DNA of 64,000 nucleotides, from the NCBI GenBank assembly GCA_016648135.1, contig JADDOH010003976.1:1-64000 (forward strand). The letters are read 5' to 3'. A program made the translations under genes and the position numbers. Shown in pieces: positions 49,931 through 60,201 of the stretch. Numbering within the stretch: the first letter of the stretch is position 1; the number at the start of each line of letters is the position of its first letter. The notes beneath the pieces were generated by a model. That model ran no database searches. It saw nothing but the letters and a program-made list of their open reading frames with translations, and was not told where the DNA came from. The DNA is from Agrypnia vestita (Eukaryota > Arthropoda > Insecta > Trichoptera > Phryganeidae).

Positions 49931-51331
49931 GCTTTGTCTGTTTGTTTATTTTTTGTTGTGGCGGAATCTTATGATTGATTTTTCACCGATTTCCCGACTG
50001 GCTGGAGCTATGAAACCTTCAACGTGGATTACGATACATTATTCGATCATTTTCGACGTGATTCGGTCATTATTTCGATTAAAATTAATGATTTTCCATT
50101 ATTATAGAATATTAAAAGTCCCTACGTAGGTTCGGGATTCATCAATATCAAAATAAAAAAATGTTCCCATTTCATTTTTTATAATTTTCGACTTTGACAT
50201 TAGGCGTCGGAACAAAATGTCAAATTCGACGAATTGGGGTTACGTTGAGTTTAGACTTGTAACATCTCAGGATAACTTTGATTTAGAAAAAGTCGGTTCG
50301 GCAAAAATGATGTTCAACACAATTATGCCACAGCTTCAAAGGCCCGAATTCAGAGTCAATGCTTAGATGATTTAAAGGTTAGGGTACGCCTGAAAAATGT
50401 AAGTACCTTAAACTTTAAATCATTTAAGTATTGACTTTGAATTCGGGGCAAAGAGTGTTGATGCGCGATGTACGCAGTATTTACTGCAATTATCCTGTCT
50501 CACTCGTGTGCCATTCCTTCTCCTTCTCGCGGTGAAACTGTCACCCCATATTAAAAGCGTGTTTTAAATTTTTTTTATTCAACTTGTTCTTATCTTTTTA
50601 CTTCCTTTCTTTTAACTCGTGGCGTCTGCTTGCTTGCCGGCTTGCCGTCGAAAAAACTTCGGATCGATTTTTAACCCTTTTCCCGTGATCCAATCGAGCT
50701 GAAACTTGGCAAGTAGACTCGTGGCGACGATCAAGAAGATCTATCAAATTTTCGTTAAAAAAAATAAATAATTATAGTATGATTTCTGATTTTTAGAAAT
50801 TTTATTGGTTTTTTCAAATTGGAATCATTAGAAAAGTTTGATTAGTAGTAAAGGCGGCCCGATAACGTTGCGGAATATTTTCTAAATTTGAATTACTCCG
50901 TCGGTATACATAATAGGTACTTCACTACGAATGTCGAAAATCTAAATTGACTGACAAATGTTTTTAGAATATAATCTTCAAAGCATGAAGTGTCTTATCA
51001 AAGCTCAAAACATCTGGCATTTTAGAAATACATTCAATTACTGTAAAATAGTGTTATGTTATATGTTTTAATTCGTCTTTAATTGTTGTTATATTTCACA
51101 AAGAAAGGGAGTATAATAAAAACTTGGTTTTTATGGGTTACTTTTTAAAATAATCATTAAAATATACGCAAATACCACAAAACACAACGGGAAAATCAGC
51201 TTACTTCAGCGGCAGTAATTTGTGCATAACGCACCAGAAAAACTGGATTGCTTTAATGATGGAAAATATGCGTTAATCGATTAATAAATTAATGATAAAT
51301 ATATAGGTCGATGTATAGGCGGCAAAACACC
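49931..51331. other. Long unassigned stretch
   Basis: About 1.4 kb, mostly AT-rich, without a recognised gene. The only structure seen is the hairpin at 50341-50449. Confidence 0.3.
50341..50449. repeat. Imperfect 46-bp inverted repeat
   Basis: The left arm GGCCCGAATTCAGAGTCAAT... (50341-50387) is mirrored at 50403-50449 with some mismatches; both contain GATGATTTAAAG or its complement. A short foldback of unknown origin. Confidence 0.7.
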
Positions 51332-51480
51332 AGGCTGATGTGGTGTAATGGTTACATACCTGCCCGGAAAGCTAGGTGCTCTGGGCTCTAATCCCGGTAG
51401 CAGCCAAAACATCTTTTCGTCGACATGCTTTTTCTACGTGTCTTTCTAATTGATTAATAAATTTGGTTTCATTTGCAACA
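51332..51480 (+). mobile_element. tRNA-derived SINE-like copy
   Basis: The head (51334-51405) has pairing ends GGCTG/CAGCC, an A-box-like TGGTGTAATGGTT and a B-box-like GGCTCTAATCCCG. The tail TCTTTTCGTCGACATG with TCTTTCTAATTGATTAATAA is shared with 10429-11010 and 58806-59110. No coding sequence. Confidence 0.65.
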
Positions 51481-51535
51481 TTACGCTTTACATGCACGAT
51501 AATATAAGTACAATAAGATAACTATTCTTGAAGCA

Positions 51536-51805
51536 GGCGAACGACAGGCGATATGAAATACCTTTACAAAATACTCAATAATCGCATAGATTCACCTGAA
51601 ATTTTAAATTCGATACACTTTAATGTCCCGTAGAGACGAACAAGAGAACTTTTCCACTTAAATCATTGGAGAACAAACTACGGTAAAAACTGTATTATTA
51701 ACAGAGTTATAGATACCTATGACACGGTATTTGCAGATCTCGATATTTTATATTTAAGTTTTGAGCAGTTTACAAAATCTCTAACTTATATACTCTTGCG
51801 ATGAC
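51536..51805 (+). pseudogene. Jockey/CR1-like C-terminal fragment (family J5)
   Basis: The plus strand reads RRTTGDMKYLYKILNNRIDS, PEILNSIHFNVP, a stop, then RRTRELFHLNHWRTNYGKN, INRVIDTYDTVFADLDILYL and SFEQFTKSL. The order (R.T.D...LYKILN..IDSPE.L..I.F.VP..RTR.LF......TNYG....I.R) is the C-terminal domain of non-LTR reverse transcriptases. One in-frame stop. Confidence 0.75.
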
Positions 51806-51819
51806 ATTTTTCTTCCCAC

Positions 51820-51910
51820 ACATGTGAACCCACACACGAACACATAAAAACGCATACATACACGAACACATTAAAACACACAAATACACACACTCACACA
51901 AACTCACTAT
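51820..51910. repeat. ACAC-rich microsatellite
   Basis: Imperfect CACACA/ACGAACACA repeats over about 90 bp. Confidence 0.85.
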
Positions 51911-52150
51911 TTGACATATTGTTTTTTCTTTTTTTTTATCGATCCTGGTTTAAAATTCTTGTATATATGTGTTTTCTTGTAATTGGCCCGAGACTCTGTA
52001 CATCAATAATTATTTTGTTTTCAAGATTTATTAATTATATGGCTGTAAGAAAACCAATAAATGAAAAATAATAAAATAACATGGTAAATAAAAAGAAATG
52101 CAATAATTGATATGAATTAACTTTGTTTAAACCACTTATTTATTGAAAAA

Positions 52151-52192
52151 AATCAACACGTTTCGAAGCCAATGGCTTCTTCGTCAGGAAAA
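52151..52192 (-). ncRNA. Hammerhead-ribozyme-like motif (HHR-7)
   Basis: On the minus strand: core CTGACGA, stem II GAAGCC/GGCTTC around ATT, core GAAA, then ACGTGT (self-complementary with a G-U pair) and U before GATT. Both core blocks are intact. Stem I is weak (two pairs). The tail continues CAATAAATAAGTGG and TTTAAACAAAG as in the other copies. Confidence 0.65.
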
Positions 52193-52603
52193 CAAAAAAA
52201 AAATCAAATTAAAGAAAGTTAATTTATATCAATTATAATTATGTTACCACAAAATAAATTTGCTACATTTGAAGAAGAAGAAATACAATAGATTGCGTGG
52301 TACAAATTTGTTATTATCATGCGACTAATTGGCTGCCGAATATTTAGGCAATTTCTTTTCCACAACCGACGCGACCTTCCTGTCCGCACAAGGTGACGAA
52401 GAACACAAAACGGTCGCCCGAATGGCATTACATAACGCGCCACCGGAGATCGATAAACCAACTAACCTCAAATACACACCGTTATCCGTGTTCCATTTCA
52501 TCCGCGTATTTATCCATATTACATTTCAGGGATTCAATGACAGTAGGGACTGACCAGTAAACGCGATCTATTTCAATTAATGTATATTATAGATGTCTCT
52601 TTT
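52193..52603. other. Unassigned stretch
   Basis: A 74-codon frame (52329-52553) is not recognised. Confidence 0.3.
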
Positions 52604-52765
52604 TATGAAGGGAGAGTAGGTATAGAGGTCTTTATGGGTGTACATAGGACTTACGACCTATCGTACGCTTGGCTTAAGTGATCACTTTGCACATATGTAA
52701 CGTTCGCCATTTCCACCCATGACAGAATACCATGTCTATTAATTTTTGGAAGTTGTATATATTTC
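52604..52765 (+). repeat. Interspersed repeat M, copy
   Basis: GAGAGTAGGTATAGAGGTCT, TGGCTTAAGTGATCACTTTG, CATTTCCACCCATGACAG and ATTTTTGGAAGTTGTATA match 34722-34870 and the arms at 8128-8605. Confidence 0.65.
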
Positions 52766-53049
52766 AATTATACGCCACGTTTCACATGTGAGTTGCAAGG
52801 ATCCTCACCGCGGCAGATGTCACAATATCGTGGCGGTACGAGACAAATCAAACACTTAATCAATTAAAGTTTTATTAATTAACTAAAATCACTGGACACC
52901 TGTAATTCGCACTAAACCTCGCACTAGTCACTCGAGAATCGTCCACTTGTATCTAGAAATTCTGATTCACGTCGATTGTTTCGCTCTGATTTTCGAATTT
53001 GTCAAATTTCTCACTCGTCGGTATGTACTTTATCGCTAGTAAATATCCG

Positions 53050-53225
53050 CAGTGTTGAAGGCAACAGGAATAGAGGGCGTCCGTGAAAGACCTGGCACGA
53101 TCAGATACTACAAGTACTTGAGTATGGCCCTGTTAAAAGCCGCGACAACCGTAGAACTTGTATGCGAAGATGTACGAATGTGGCCGAAGCAAAAGTGGTG
53201 TGCCAGGATAGAAGAGTGTGCAACT
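53050..53225 (+). pseudogene. Non-LTR C-terminal fragment (GRPRKTWHD family)
   Basis: Frames decode to SVEGNRNRGRP, KTWHDQILQVLEYGPVKSRD and NRRTCMRRCTNVAEAKVVCQ. The best preserved stretch of this family for the last block, with one stop in GRP.KTW. 5' and 3' parts are absent. Confidence 0.75.
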
Positions 53226-53649
53226 GGTCGTCTTGATAGCGCCGTTCCACTTACATACTTTTCGGGTTCACAGACGTTTCGCGAATCTACAAGTTTATTG
53301 CAGACTCAGTAATTTACAATTGATTGTAAAATATCGAGACCGCTGTAAAATCCTCAATCACGTGTTAGTCTTTCCGTTTCTACAGTATCGTGCCGATACA
53401 TTTGCTGTCATTTCTGTTCCTGGAGAGATTACGCGATTTTAAAATACTAATCGGCTGTATTTCGAAGATAGGTTTGAGTAGAGAAGGGTGATATTCATCT
53501 GTTCAGATCTGGTTAGTCGCTAAACATGGCGAGGACATCCTTACAAAGCTAGGGAATGGTCTTTTGACTGTGGTCGACCTATAAGAAAGCGAATAAAAGC
53601 ATGTCTGCAAAATATTTTTGATTGGGCCCCAATTTTATAAGCCGCGCCT
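53226..53649. other. Unassigned stretch
   Basis: Nothing recognised. Confidence 0.3.
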
Positions 53650-53652
53650 TTA

Positions 53653-54368
53653 GCGCTCGTTCAGACACAGCGGGAACCGTGCCGTTTCAGAATCGCATGA
53701 GATCCGTGCGGGTCTCATTTACCTAGGTTTATATGTGATCGTTCAGACACAACCGTGCGGTTAGTCAACCGCCGCGGTGCCTGCAACCCAACCGCTAGAA
53801 AATAGACCAGCACGGCGCCCGCACGATCCTATTACTATGGGGCCTTACGAGAGCGTTCAGTCGCATTGCGGGCACCGCACGGTTCCATGTCACAACAGGA
53901 GCACGCGTGGATTATATTCTCTTTTCTATGGTTATGGATCACTTTGACACTGAATTTTTTATTGATGAAGTGGAGAAAAGACCTGTAACATGGGAGAAAA
54001 GACCTGTAATAGTGTGAGGATTACTCAAATATGCCAAGAACCGAGCTTGGCAGGAGTTGGTGGAGATATCTGGAAATGGTGGAAAAAAAGAGTATTTTAG
54101 AGAAGTAGGTATTTATTCACCAAAAATGAACTGACAGAATGATATTTATGTGTCCTGCCATGGAACACGGTCGTCGTTAACAAAGTAATGAGCGAATATA
54201 TCTCTGATATTCAAAGATGGAGAACGGCACCAGAACTATCAAACTGACGTTTATTTTCGCGCGCACAAATCGCTTATTAACTGCGGCTGTGTGAACAGAT
54301 GACACAAATCGCGTGTTTTGAAACGCGATTCTGAAACTGAACGGTTCCCGCTGTGTCTGAACAAGCGC
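53653..54368 (+). mobile_element. PIF/Harbinger-like non-autonomous element
   Basis: The 716-bp element has about 44-bp terminal inverted repeats starting GCGCTCGTTCAGACACAGCG, mirrored at the right end, and is flanked by TTA (53650-53652 and 54369-54371). The three-base TWA duplication is typical for PIF/Harbinger. The inside keeps a MADF-domain remnant, the second protein of such elements, but no DDE transposase. Confidence 0.82.
53928..54110 (+). pseudogene. MADF-domain (Myb/SANT-like) protein remnant of the Harbinger element
   Basis: The frame starts MVMDHFDTEFFIDEVEKRPV, then a short duplication of EKRPV, then a stop. In the next frame it continues YAKNRAWQELVEISGNGGKK. The pattern FI.EVEKRP..W followed by KN.AWQELV is the MADF domain found in Harbinger-associated DNA-binding proteins. 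A 16-bp direct repeat (GAGAAAAGACCTGTAA) created the EKRPV doubling. Truncated and non-functional. Confidence 0.75.
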
Positions 54369-54371
54369 TTA

Positions 54372-54793
54372 ATCAGTAGGAACGAATTGGATTGCGTATA
54401 GGTGTATCCTATGTAAATTAACAGCATAAAAAATGTAGAATGGAGAGAGGGTTGAACGCCATTTACTCTTAACGGGATGATAATAATACGATGAATACGC
54501 CGAAATAGATATTTGGAATGCTACCTTGCACAGTTACAAGAAGGTCCTAACAGGCATTTTTGATAATAGCAGGGTTAATGCAGAAATAAAGCATATACGC
54601 GCATAAATATATATTTCTTGGTTAACTCGCCTTTTAATATAATTATTATTTCTAAAAATATTTTTACTCTACATTGTCTTCAATGAATTAATATTTATTA
54701 TTTTATTTATTCTTCTATAATTTATTATATTGCCTATTGAATCGCCTATTATGTAAAATTACTATTTTAAAATTTCATTTCATTGATATATTA
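54372..54793. other. Unassigned AT-rich stretch
   Basis: Nothing recognised. Confidence 0.3.
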
Positions 54794-55339
54794 GGTGTAC
54801 CCATAAGTAATCAATTATTTAAGTGGCAACAAAAAAAGAATTTAACTACATTGAATTTTATTTTTAATCGATTTAATTTCCATCGTTATCTAGGACCTTT
54901 TGCCATTTTGTTGGTAGACTTTTAAGAAAAATATGCTTCTAGGTATTTTTAAAGCGTCATTATCAAACCCTACCGGGCGCCCACTTCGAGCGCTATCAGA
55001 CAAGTCAAAATCACCATCGGAAAATTTTCTAAACCAACCTTGGCACTCATTTACTTTTAATACGTCTCCATACACATCACAAATTTTCTTTGTTGCAACC
55101 GTTGCATTAACACCCGATAGAAAATGAAACAGCACGCAATGACGTAAATTTTCTAAGTTAGTTGATTGTCCGCCATTTTACAACAGAGTAATAAAAAAAA
55201 ATTAATTTAATTGTCACAAGTCACAAGACCACGGATTATAATATTGCGTATAAAACACGTCTTGACACGTTCACTTTACTGAGCTTGACTGAAGCAAACA
55301 TTCCACACCAAAAATAATTGATTACTTATAGGCACACCT
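54794..55339 (-). mobile_element. Internally deleted mariner, copy 2
   Basis: The 546-bp element has ends GGTGTACCCATAAGTAATCA and the mirror (with small changes) GCCTATAAGTAATC, and TA on both sides (54792-54793 and 55340-55341). Same family and same internal deletion as 1813-2302, opposite strand. Confidence 0.9.
54890..55135 (-). pseudogene. Mariner transposase N-terminal remnant, copy 2
   Basis: The minus strand reads MLFHFLSGVNATVATKKICD, VYGDVLKVNECQGWFRKFSD and FDLSDSARSGRPVGFDNDAL, then the same out-of-frame junction to the C-terminus as in copy 1. It keeps the FDLSD segment before GRP that copy 1 lost. The usual start (MADNQ...) upstream is frameshifted. No catalytic domain. Confidence 0.85.
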
Positions 55340-55341
55340 AT

Positions 55342-56125
55342 TATATTGTGTGAAATTATTATTAATATTTCTAATTTCATCGAATTACTATTATTGTTTT
55401 ATTGTCTCCTATAATTCTACATTTATATTGTTCTTGAATATGTTTCTAAATAATTTATGTTCGCTAGCAGTAAAAATGCTAGTTGTATTTTTTTTTATAT
55501 ATATCATTTCTATTGTCTATTGTTGATCAACTTTGTACAAATTATAAAGTAAAAGGCTTTAGACACAGTATAATAAATACATACAGTATGTTATCTTGGC
55601 AGTGTCCTTGAAATAAATACCTACGGCCGCTTGGTACTTAAACTTGGTTAAAAACGCACCAGGGCTGCTCATTGACTGACTCTTTATGATTTGGGGTGCC
55701 ATAAATTGACCTAAATGTATGCGTGGGAGCGTCTCACACTGCTTGCGTCCGTACGTTACTGCAGCCCTGCGGCGACTGAGCAGTTCGAAGTATACCGAGA
55801 TTTCGAAGGGCGTCGTTTCGGCTGTTTGTATGAAGATATAATACTGTATGCTTTACTATACTGTGCTTTAGAGCCGTATATATGTAAATAAATAAACCGA
55901 TCCGCTGGAAGTATTCCTGTCGCTGTACGCGCAATGGAGCGCGGGATAGTTTTACACTATTCTAGTCAGACTATCGATCTCCGGTCTGATGTTATGCAAT
56001 CCTGAGTATGGAGTCACCTCGATACAAAGGAAGGTCACTTTGGTGGCGAAAAAGAAACCAGGTAAACCCGGTATCAGACGACAAGCAAAAAACACCCAGT
56101 TTACACGCATACAGGATGTAAGAGA
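55342..56125. other. Unassigned stretch
   Basis: AT-rich up to 55600, then mixed. Frames at 55734-56198 (minus) show no known domain. Confidence 0.3.
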
Positions 56126-56225
56126 CAGGCGCGCGCAGTGGGAACTTTGAAGCATGACTTTTTGTAGAAGTATATTTCGGAAAAAAAATAGAAATCAAAT
56201 ATAATTTATGCTACAGACTTTTATG

Positions 56226-56906
56226 ATATTATTATTATTATTATTGATAATGGGCGGGCAGCTTAAGCTGATAGGTCCATATCACTGTCTCTCATTTGAA
56301 TATCCAGCCTATTCTTAAATTGGTTGACACTGGCTGCAGACACAACATCCTCGGGCAAACTGTTCCACATATTGGCCACTCTATTGCTTAATGCATGCTT
56401 TCTTGGGTTACACGAGAACCGAGACTTGTTCAACTTCAGATGATGTCCTCGAAGGCCCACATTAGTGTTGAATGCAAACATATCTGTCATATTAGGAATA
56501 TTGTAGTAGCCCGATAGAATCTTGAATGTCTCGATGAGGTCACCTCTTGCTCGTCGCTCCTGAAGAGTGGGCAGTTTCAATACTCTCAGCCTTTCCGCAT
56601 ATTCCAGGTTTTTAAGACCCAAGGGCAATTTTGTGGCTCGTCTCTGAACATTTTCCAGTAAAACTATATCTTTAACAAAATATGGATTCCAGATCTGAGA
56701 GGCATATTCGAGGAGAGGCCTCACATACGTCTTATAAATAGTTGTGAATAGTGGTACTGTCAGATGTTGGAATGATCTTCTCACTAAATACAAAATAGAG
56801 TTAGCCTTCTTAACCACACTCGCTATGTGCTCACACCATTTAAAGTCCTTGGTAATAGTAACACCCAGATCCTTCTGCGAGACCACTGACTTAATCAGGC
56901 TTTCGT
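56226..56906 (-). pseudogene. CR1-clade retrotransposon 3' portion with a 207-codon open frame
   Basis: The minus strand (56263-56886) reads VSQKDLGVTITKDFKWCEHI, VKKANSILYLVRRSFQHLTV, TTIYKTYVRPLLEYASQIWN, ENVQRRATKLPLGLKNLEYA, ERRARGDLIETFKILSGYYN and a C-terminus with FKNRLDIQM. This series (DLGV; KAN..L..RRSF; YVRPLLEYA..VW.P; LE.VQRRATK; RR.RGDLIE..KIL) is diagnostic for the end of CR1 reverse transcriptase ORFs. The RT catalytic core is absent. The 3' tail is an (ATT)n repeat at 56227-56245. It is the best preserved retrotransposon frame in the window. Confidence 0.92.
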
Positions 56907-57415
56907 TTAAGGTATATATATCAAAATATGAATACTATGACAACAATTGTGATAGAAATATTATGAAATATACGTTAAAAATTTATAACCTCCAAAAACG
57001 TAGAGAAAACACTGACTTAATCACCATATTCAAAATATTAAATGGCCACACTGGTGTGCCTTCGTTACTGGGCCAAATAAAATTCAATATCCCTTCCCGT
57101 AGACTCAGAAATAATGATCTGTTGTTCCTTAGCCATCATAGAACCAACTATGGATTTCATGCTCCCATGTCACGGTTATGTCGTCTTATAAATTCTAGAC
57201 AGGATCTGGACTTCTTTGGTGTAAGTCTGTCCAGATTCACACAATCTCTGATTAGATAGTCCAGACCTTGTCTCCATCTTGTTAGTAATTTTCATCTGTT
57301 GTTGCTTTTGTATTTAAATTGCTATAATTTTTATTTCGATGTATTATATATTGTTCATGTTATGTATTATATTTTATTGGACAATGTCCGTTAATTTCAA
57401 TAAATAAAATAAAAA
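56907..57415 (+). pseudogene. Jockey-like non-LTR 3' end (family J6), copy 1
   Basis: The plus strand reads RNIMKYTLKIYNLQKRREN, TDLITIFKILNGHTGVPSLL, LGQIKFNIPSRRLRNNDLLF and FHAPMSRLCRLINSRQDLDF, then FGVSLSRFTQSLIR and a stop at 57259. Order (L..RR..TDL...FKILNG...P.LL..I.F..PSR..R....F.......AP.SR.CRL.N) is jockey-like. The 3' UTR carries GGACAATGTCCGTTAATTTC and an AATAAATAAAATAAA tail. A short copy of this tail is at 22265-22342. Confidence 0.82.
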
Positions 57416-57506
57416 TAATAATAGAAATATGTCGTATTCCGATTTTTTTTCCAAATAATCGGTTACGTAAAAATCATGCTGCGTTATTCCCACTGCATGC
57501 CCCTGG

Positions 57507-57996
57507 TAACAGAGCTAGTCCACAATAATTTGCAGGCAGATTTCTGCCGTGATTATGAGTGGAAAATGTTCAAGAAGCCATGACCTAATTAATATGCATT
57601 ATCAAAGTTTGCATTTTTTAAAAATATTTCTGACTTCTTTTTTTACAAAACATTGAATTATCATTACAGCAATTTATATCGATTATGAACAATTCATTCT
57701 TTTCAATACAAGTTAAAGAAAATTATAAAAACTCTAGAAATTCCATTTGGAATTGGAAGGTTTTAATTATTTTATTTGACTTGTATTAAAGGGAATGAAT
57801 TTTGCATATTCGATATAAGTTACTGTAATGATCGTCCAACGTTTAACAAAAAATAAGTCAGAAATATTAAAAACATATTCAAACTTAGATGTCACATATC
57901 TCCATAACTAATGATCGGTTGCATGAACATTTCCGACTCATAATCAAGGCAGGAATAGAATCCTGCGAGGTTATTAATGTTTTCCAAATAACACTG
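57507..57996. mobile_element. Core-hairpin element, copy 7, unlike ends
   Basis: The left end (GTAACAGAGCTAGTCCACAA) differs from the right end, which is type A (CCTGCGAGGTTATTAATG, CCAAATAACACTG). The core palindrome (ATCATTACAGCAATTTATAT and mirror) is intact. TA follows the right end. No coding sequence. Confidence 0.78.
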
Positions 57997-58240
57997 TACA
58001 TAGGTACCTACTACACATTGTAAAAGCAGGGTTTAGCTAAGACGAGAAGCATTAACTTTGACCTCCCCCGTAATTTTTTACGGGTGTACGACTAGTAAAT
58101 AATATTAAACTCGAAACAAAGCTTACATCATAAAATACCACAATTTCTCCGATGAAAATTGCATTACAATACGCAACGAGCAATGAAACGTGATTTGGAT
58201 CAGTTTTAAGACGCAACGAGAACAGAGAATTACTTTGCAC

Positions 58241-59232
58241 TAGTGATGTAACGAATGTCAGTTTTTGAGCATTCGCGAATGCGAATACGAATATTGAGTT
58301 TTTTTAATTTGGCGCCAATTGTGTATGGCCTAGCGGCTCGGTTTCGCGCGAGGCGCGTTCCGTTTGCATCTTGTTCCGAGAATTTCCGTTTTGATCTAAT
58401 AGAAGCATAAAGAATAATTTTGTTTTTGTTTGTTTAAAGTGTTTTCTTATAAAACATAAATTATTTATGGTTTGTTATTGAAGAACAAAGTTTTCGTTTG
58501 ATTTTTATTTTTAGTTTCGTTCAAGTAGATGATTACCTAACATTAAAAACTTATGTAAAGACTGATAAAAATTTCAGAGAAATTTTTTTTTTTGTTCGTT
58601 TACATTGCATTATTATATTTTTTGTTTTCAAAGTTGTAATGAGAAGTTAATTGTTATTTAGTAGTGATCTGGAATCTTAAGCTTTATTACCCAATGTAGA
58701 AGTAGATGGTAAATAAATAAAACCAAATGACAAAGTAAAGTGAAGACTGATAATGTTATTACGAGGTAAAGCTACTCTTTCTAATAATAAAAAAATAAAC
58801 AATTTTTATTAATCAATTAGAAAAGACATACAGAAAAAATCAAATTAACGAAAAAATATTTTTAAATGCCGCCAGGACTCGAACCACGGACCTCTAATTC
58901 TATCCGGGAATGGCGCGTTATCCGATTTCGCCACGGCACTCTGGTAAGTTGGATAACGCGCAATTCCCGGATAGAATTGGAGGTCCGTGGTTCGAGTCCG
59001 ATTTAAAAATATTTTTTTGTTAATTTGATTTTTCTGTATGTCTTTTCTAATTGATTAATAAAAATTGTTTATTAATTCACAGAACTTTGTTCTGAAATTG
59101 CAACTTCACAATAAGAATGTGTTTTCTTTAATACATGGATTTTTATTAACCTAATATTATGTTTTTTCTGATGTTCATATTCGCAAAACATTCGCTCGAA
59201 CTTTGCGAATGCGAATATTGCATTCATCACTA
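58241..59232. mobile_element. hAT non-autonomous element, TAGTGATGYAACGAAT family, complete copy
   Basis: The 992-bp element starts TAGTGATGTAACGAATGTCA and ends AATATTGCATTCATCACTA. A perfect 8-bp duplication CTTTGCAC (58233-58240 and 59233-59240) proves hAT-type insertion. Subterminal GCGAATGCGAATA repeats lie at both ends. It carries no transposase but contains an inverted SINE pair (58806-59110). Confidence 0.92.
58806..59110. mobile_element. Head-to-head pair of tRNA-derived SINE-like copies
   Basis: The left copy is on the minus strand (tail from 58806, head 58867-58937), the right on the plus strand (head 58935-59000, tail to about 59110). Heads contain GGTTCGAGTCC (B-box) and a D-arm-like TGGCGAAATCGGATAACGC, resembling tRNA-Arg. 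Tails carry AATTTGATTTTTCTGTATGT and CTAATTGATTAATAA. The right copy continues CACAGAACTTTGTTCTGA. Confidence 0.68.
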
Positions 59233-59465
59233 CTTTGCACAATAGAGATTGAGCGCACTAAAACGAAGCAGTCCAGCGATGGGCGGCCATCACAGCGCGG
59301 CGGTCGATCCCGGCCATTCCCGCCTATTTATTCCCGCCCGCCATTCGGCGAAACCAAAACAAACCCCCCCGCACCCCCTCGCGACGAGGGACAGAGCAAC
59401 GCTATGACCAGGCCTGAAACTAATTTATGTTTATTATAATAAGTAGTAAAGGTGTCTAAACTATT

Positions 59466-59832
59466 AAGGTACAGATACACACGCTCAAAACTAGCATGCC
59501 CTGACAACTGTACACACTTGCTCATTTAAGCACGCTCAAAGCTAACAATCAGACACACATGCTTATTAGTGGCATGCTCTTGTCATAGAATAGAGAGGAA
59601 CTCTAGTTCAAAATTGAAACTTTGCACACTGAAACGGAAAATTCAAGTGAACCGATAAATCAAAACAGTTCCTGGGCTAATCAAACACACATGCTTATTA
59701 GTGGCATGCTCTTATCATAGAACAGAGACGCTCTTGTTCAAAATGGAAACTGCAAACTGAAATAGAAAATTCAAGTGGACCAATAAATCAAAACAGTTCC
59801 CTAGTTTCCATCCGCACATTTTTGATTTATGT
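59466..59832. mobile_element. CATGC-rich MITE (P family), copy 3, truncated
   Basis: Starts AAGGTACAGATACACACGC. Contains two direct copies of a block (about 59549 and 59684, each with CACACATGCTTATTAGTGGC) giving a duplication of roughly 135 bp. The right end is replaced by the core-hairpin element at 59833. Confidence 0.7.
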
Positions 59833-60033
59833 TTTTATCGACATAAGTTAATGTAATGATAGTTCAACTTTTGGCAAAAAATAAGTCAGAAATATTGAAA
59901 AAAAAATGCAAACTTTGATACTGTATATCTCCATAACTATTGATATTAGGTCACGGTTGCTTGAACATATTAGACTCATAACATAGTCAGGAATCTACCA
60001 GCCAAGTTTCTGCTGCAAGCTCTGGTACACCCG
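59833..60033. mobile_element. Core-hairpin element, right half, end type B (copy 8)
   Basis: From ATCGACATAAGTTAATGTAA through AAAATAAGTCAGAAATATTG to GCTCTGGTACACCCG and TA. The left arm is missing, and the junction is with the P-family MITE. Confidence 0.8.
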
Positions 60034-60201
60034 TATATGATTTTTCTTATTTAATAAAGTCAATATTTTAGAATTATAATTCGATATACATTATAATGTT
60101 GGTAAATAATGGAAACTCACGGTAAAATCAACGTGGTGGCATTTTTTTTGGTAAAATCAACGTGGTGGCAAGCTTAAATAAATTTAAAATTACAAATAAA
60201 G

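Larger units (their letters stand above)
56126..57506. mobile_element. Palindromic MITE Q, copy 2, split by retrotransposon fragments
   Basis: The left arm (56126-56225, GCGCGCAGTGGGAAC...GCATGACTTTTTG) and right arm (57425-57506, AATCATGCTGCGTTATTCCC then ACTGCATGCCCCTGG) match the two halves of 42838-43061. Between them lie a CR1 fragment (minus) and a jockey-like fragment (plus), both with their 3' tails toward the arms. Confidence 0.7.

Noticed and set aside
56226..57415. A 5'-inverted single retrotransposon produced by twin priming
   Set aside because: Both halves contain their own C-terminus and 3' tail and belong to different families (CR1 and jockey-like), so they are separate insertions.
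58867..59000. Two tRNA-Arg genes in inverted orientation
   Set aside because: The heads resemble tRNA-Arg but have a damaged anticodon arm and carry SINE tails inside a hAT element.
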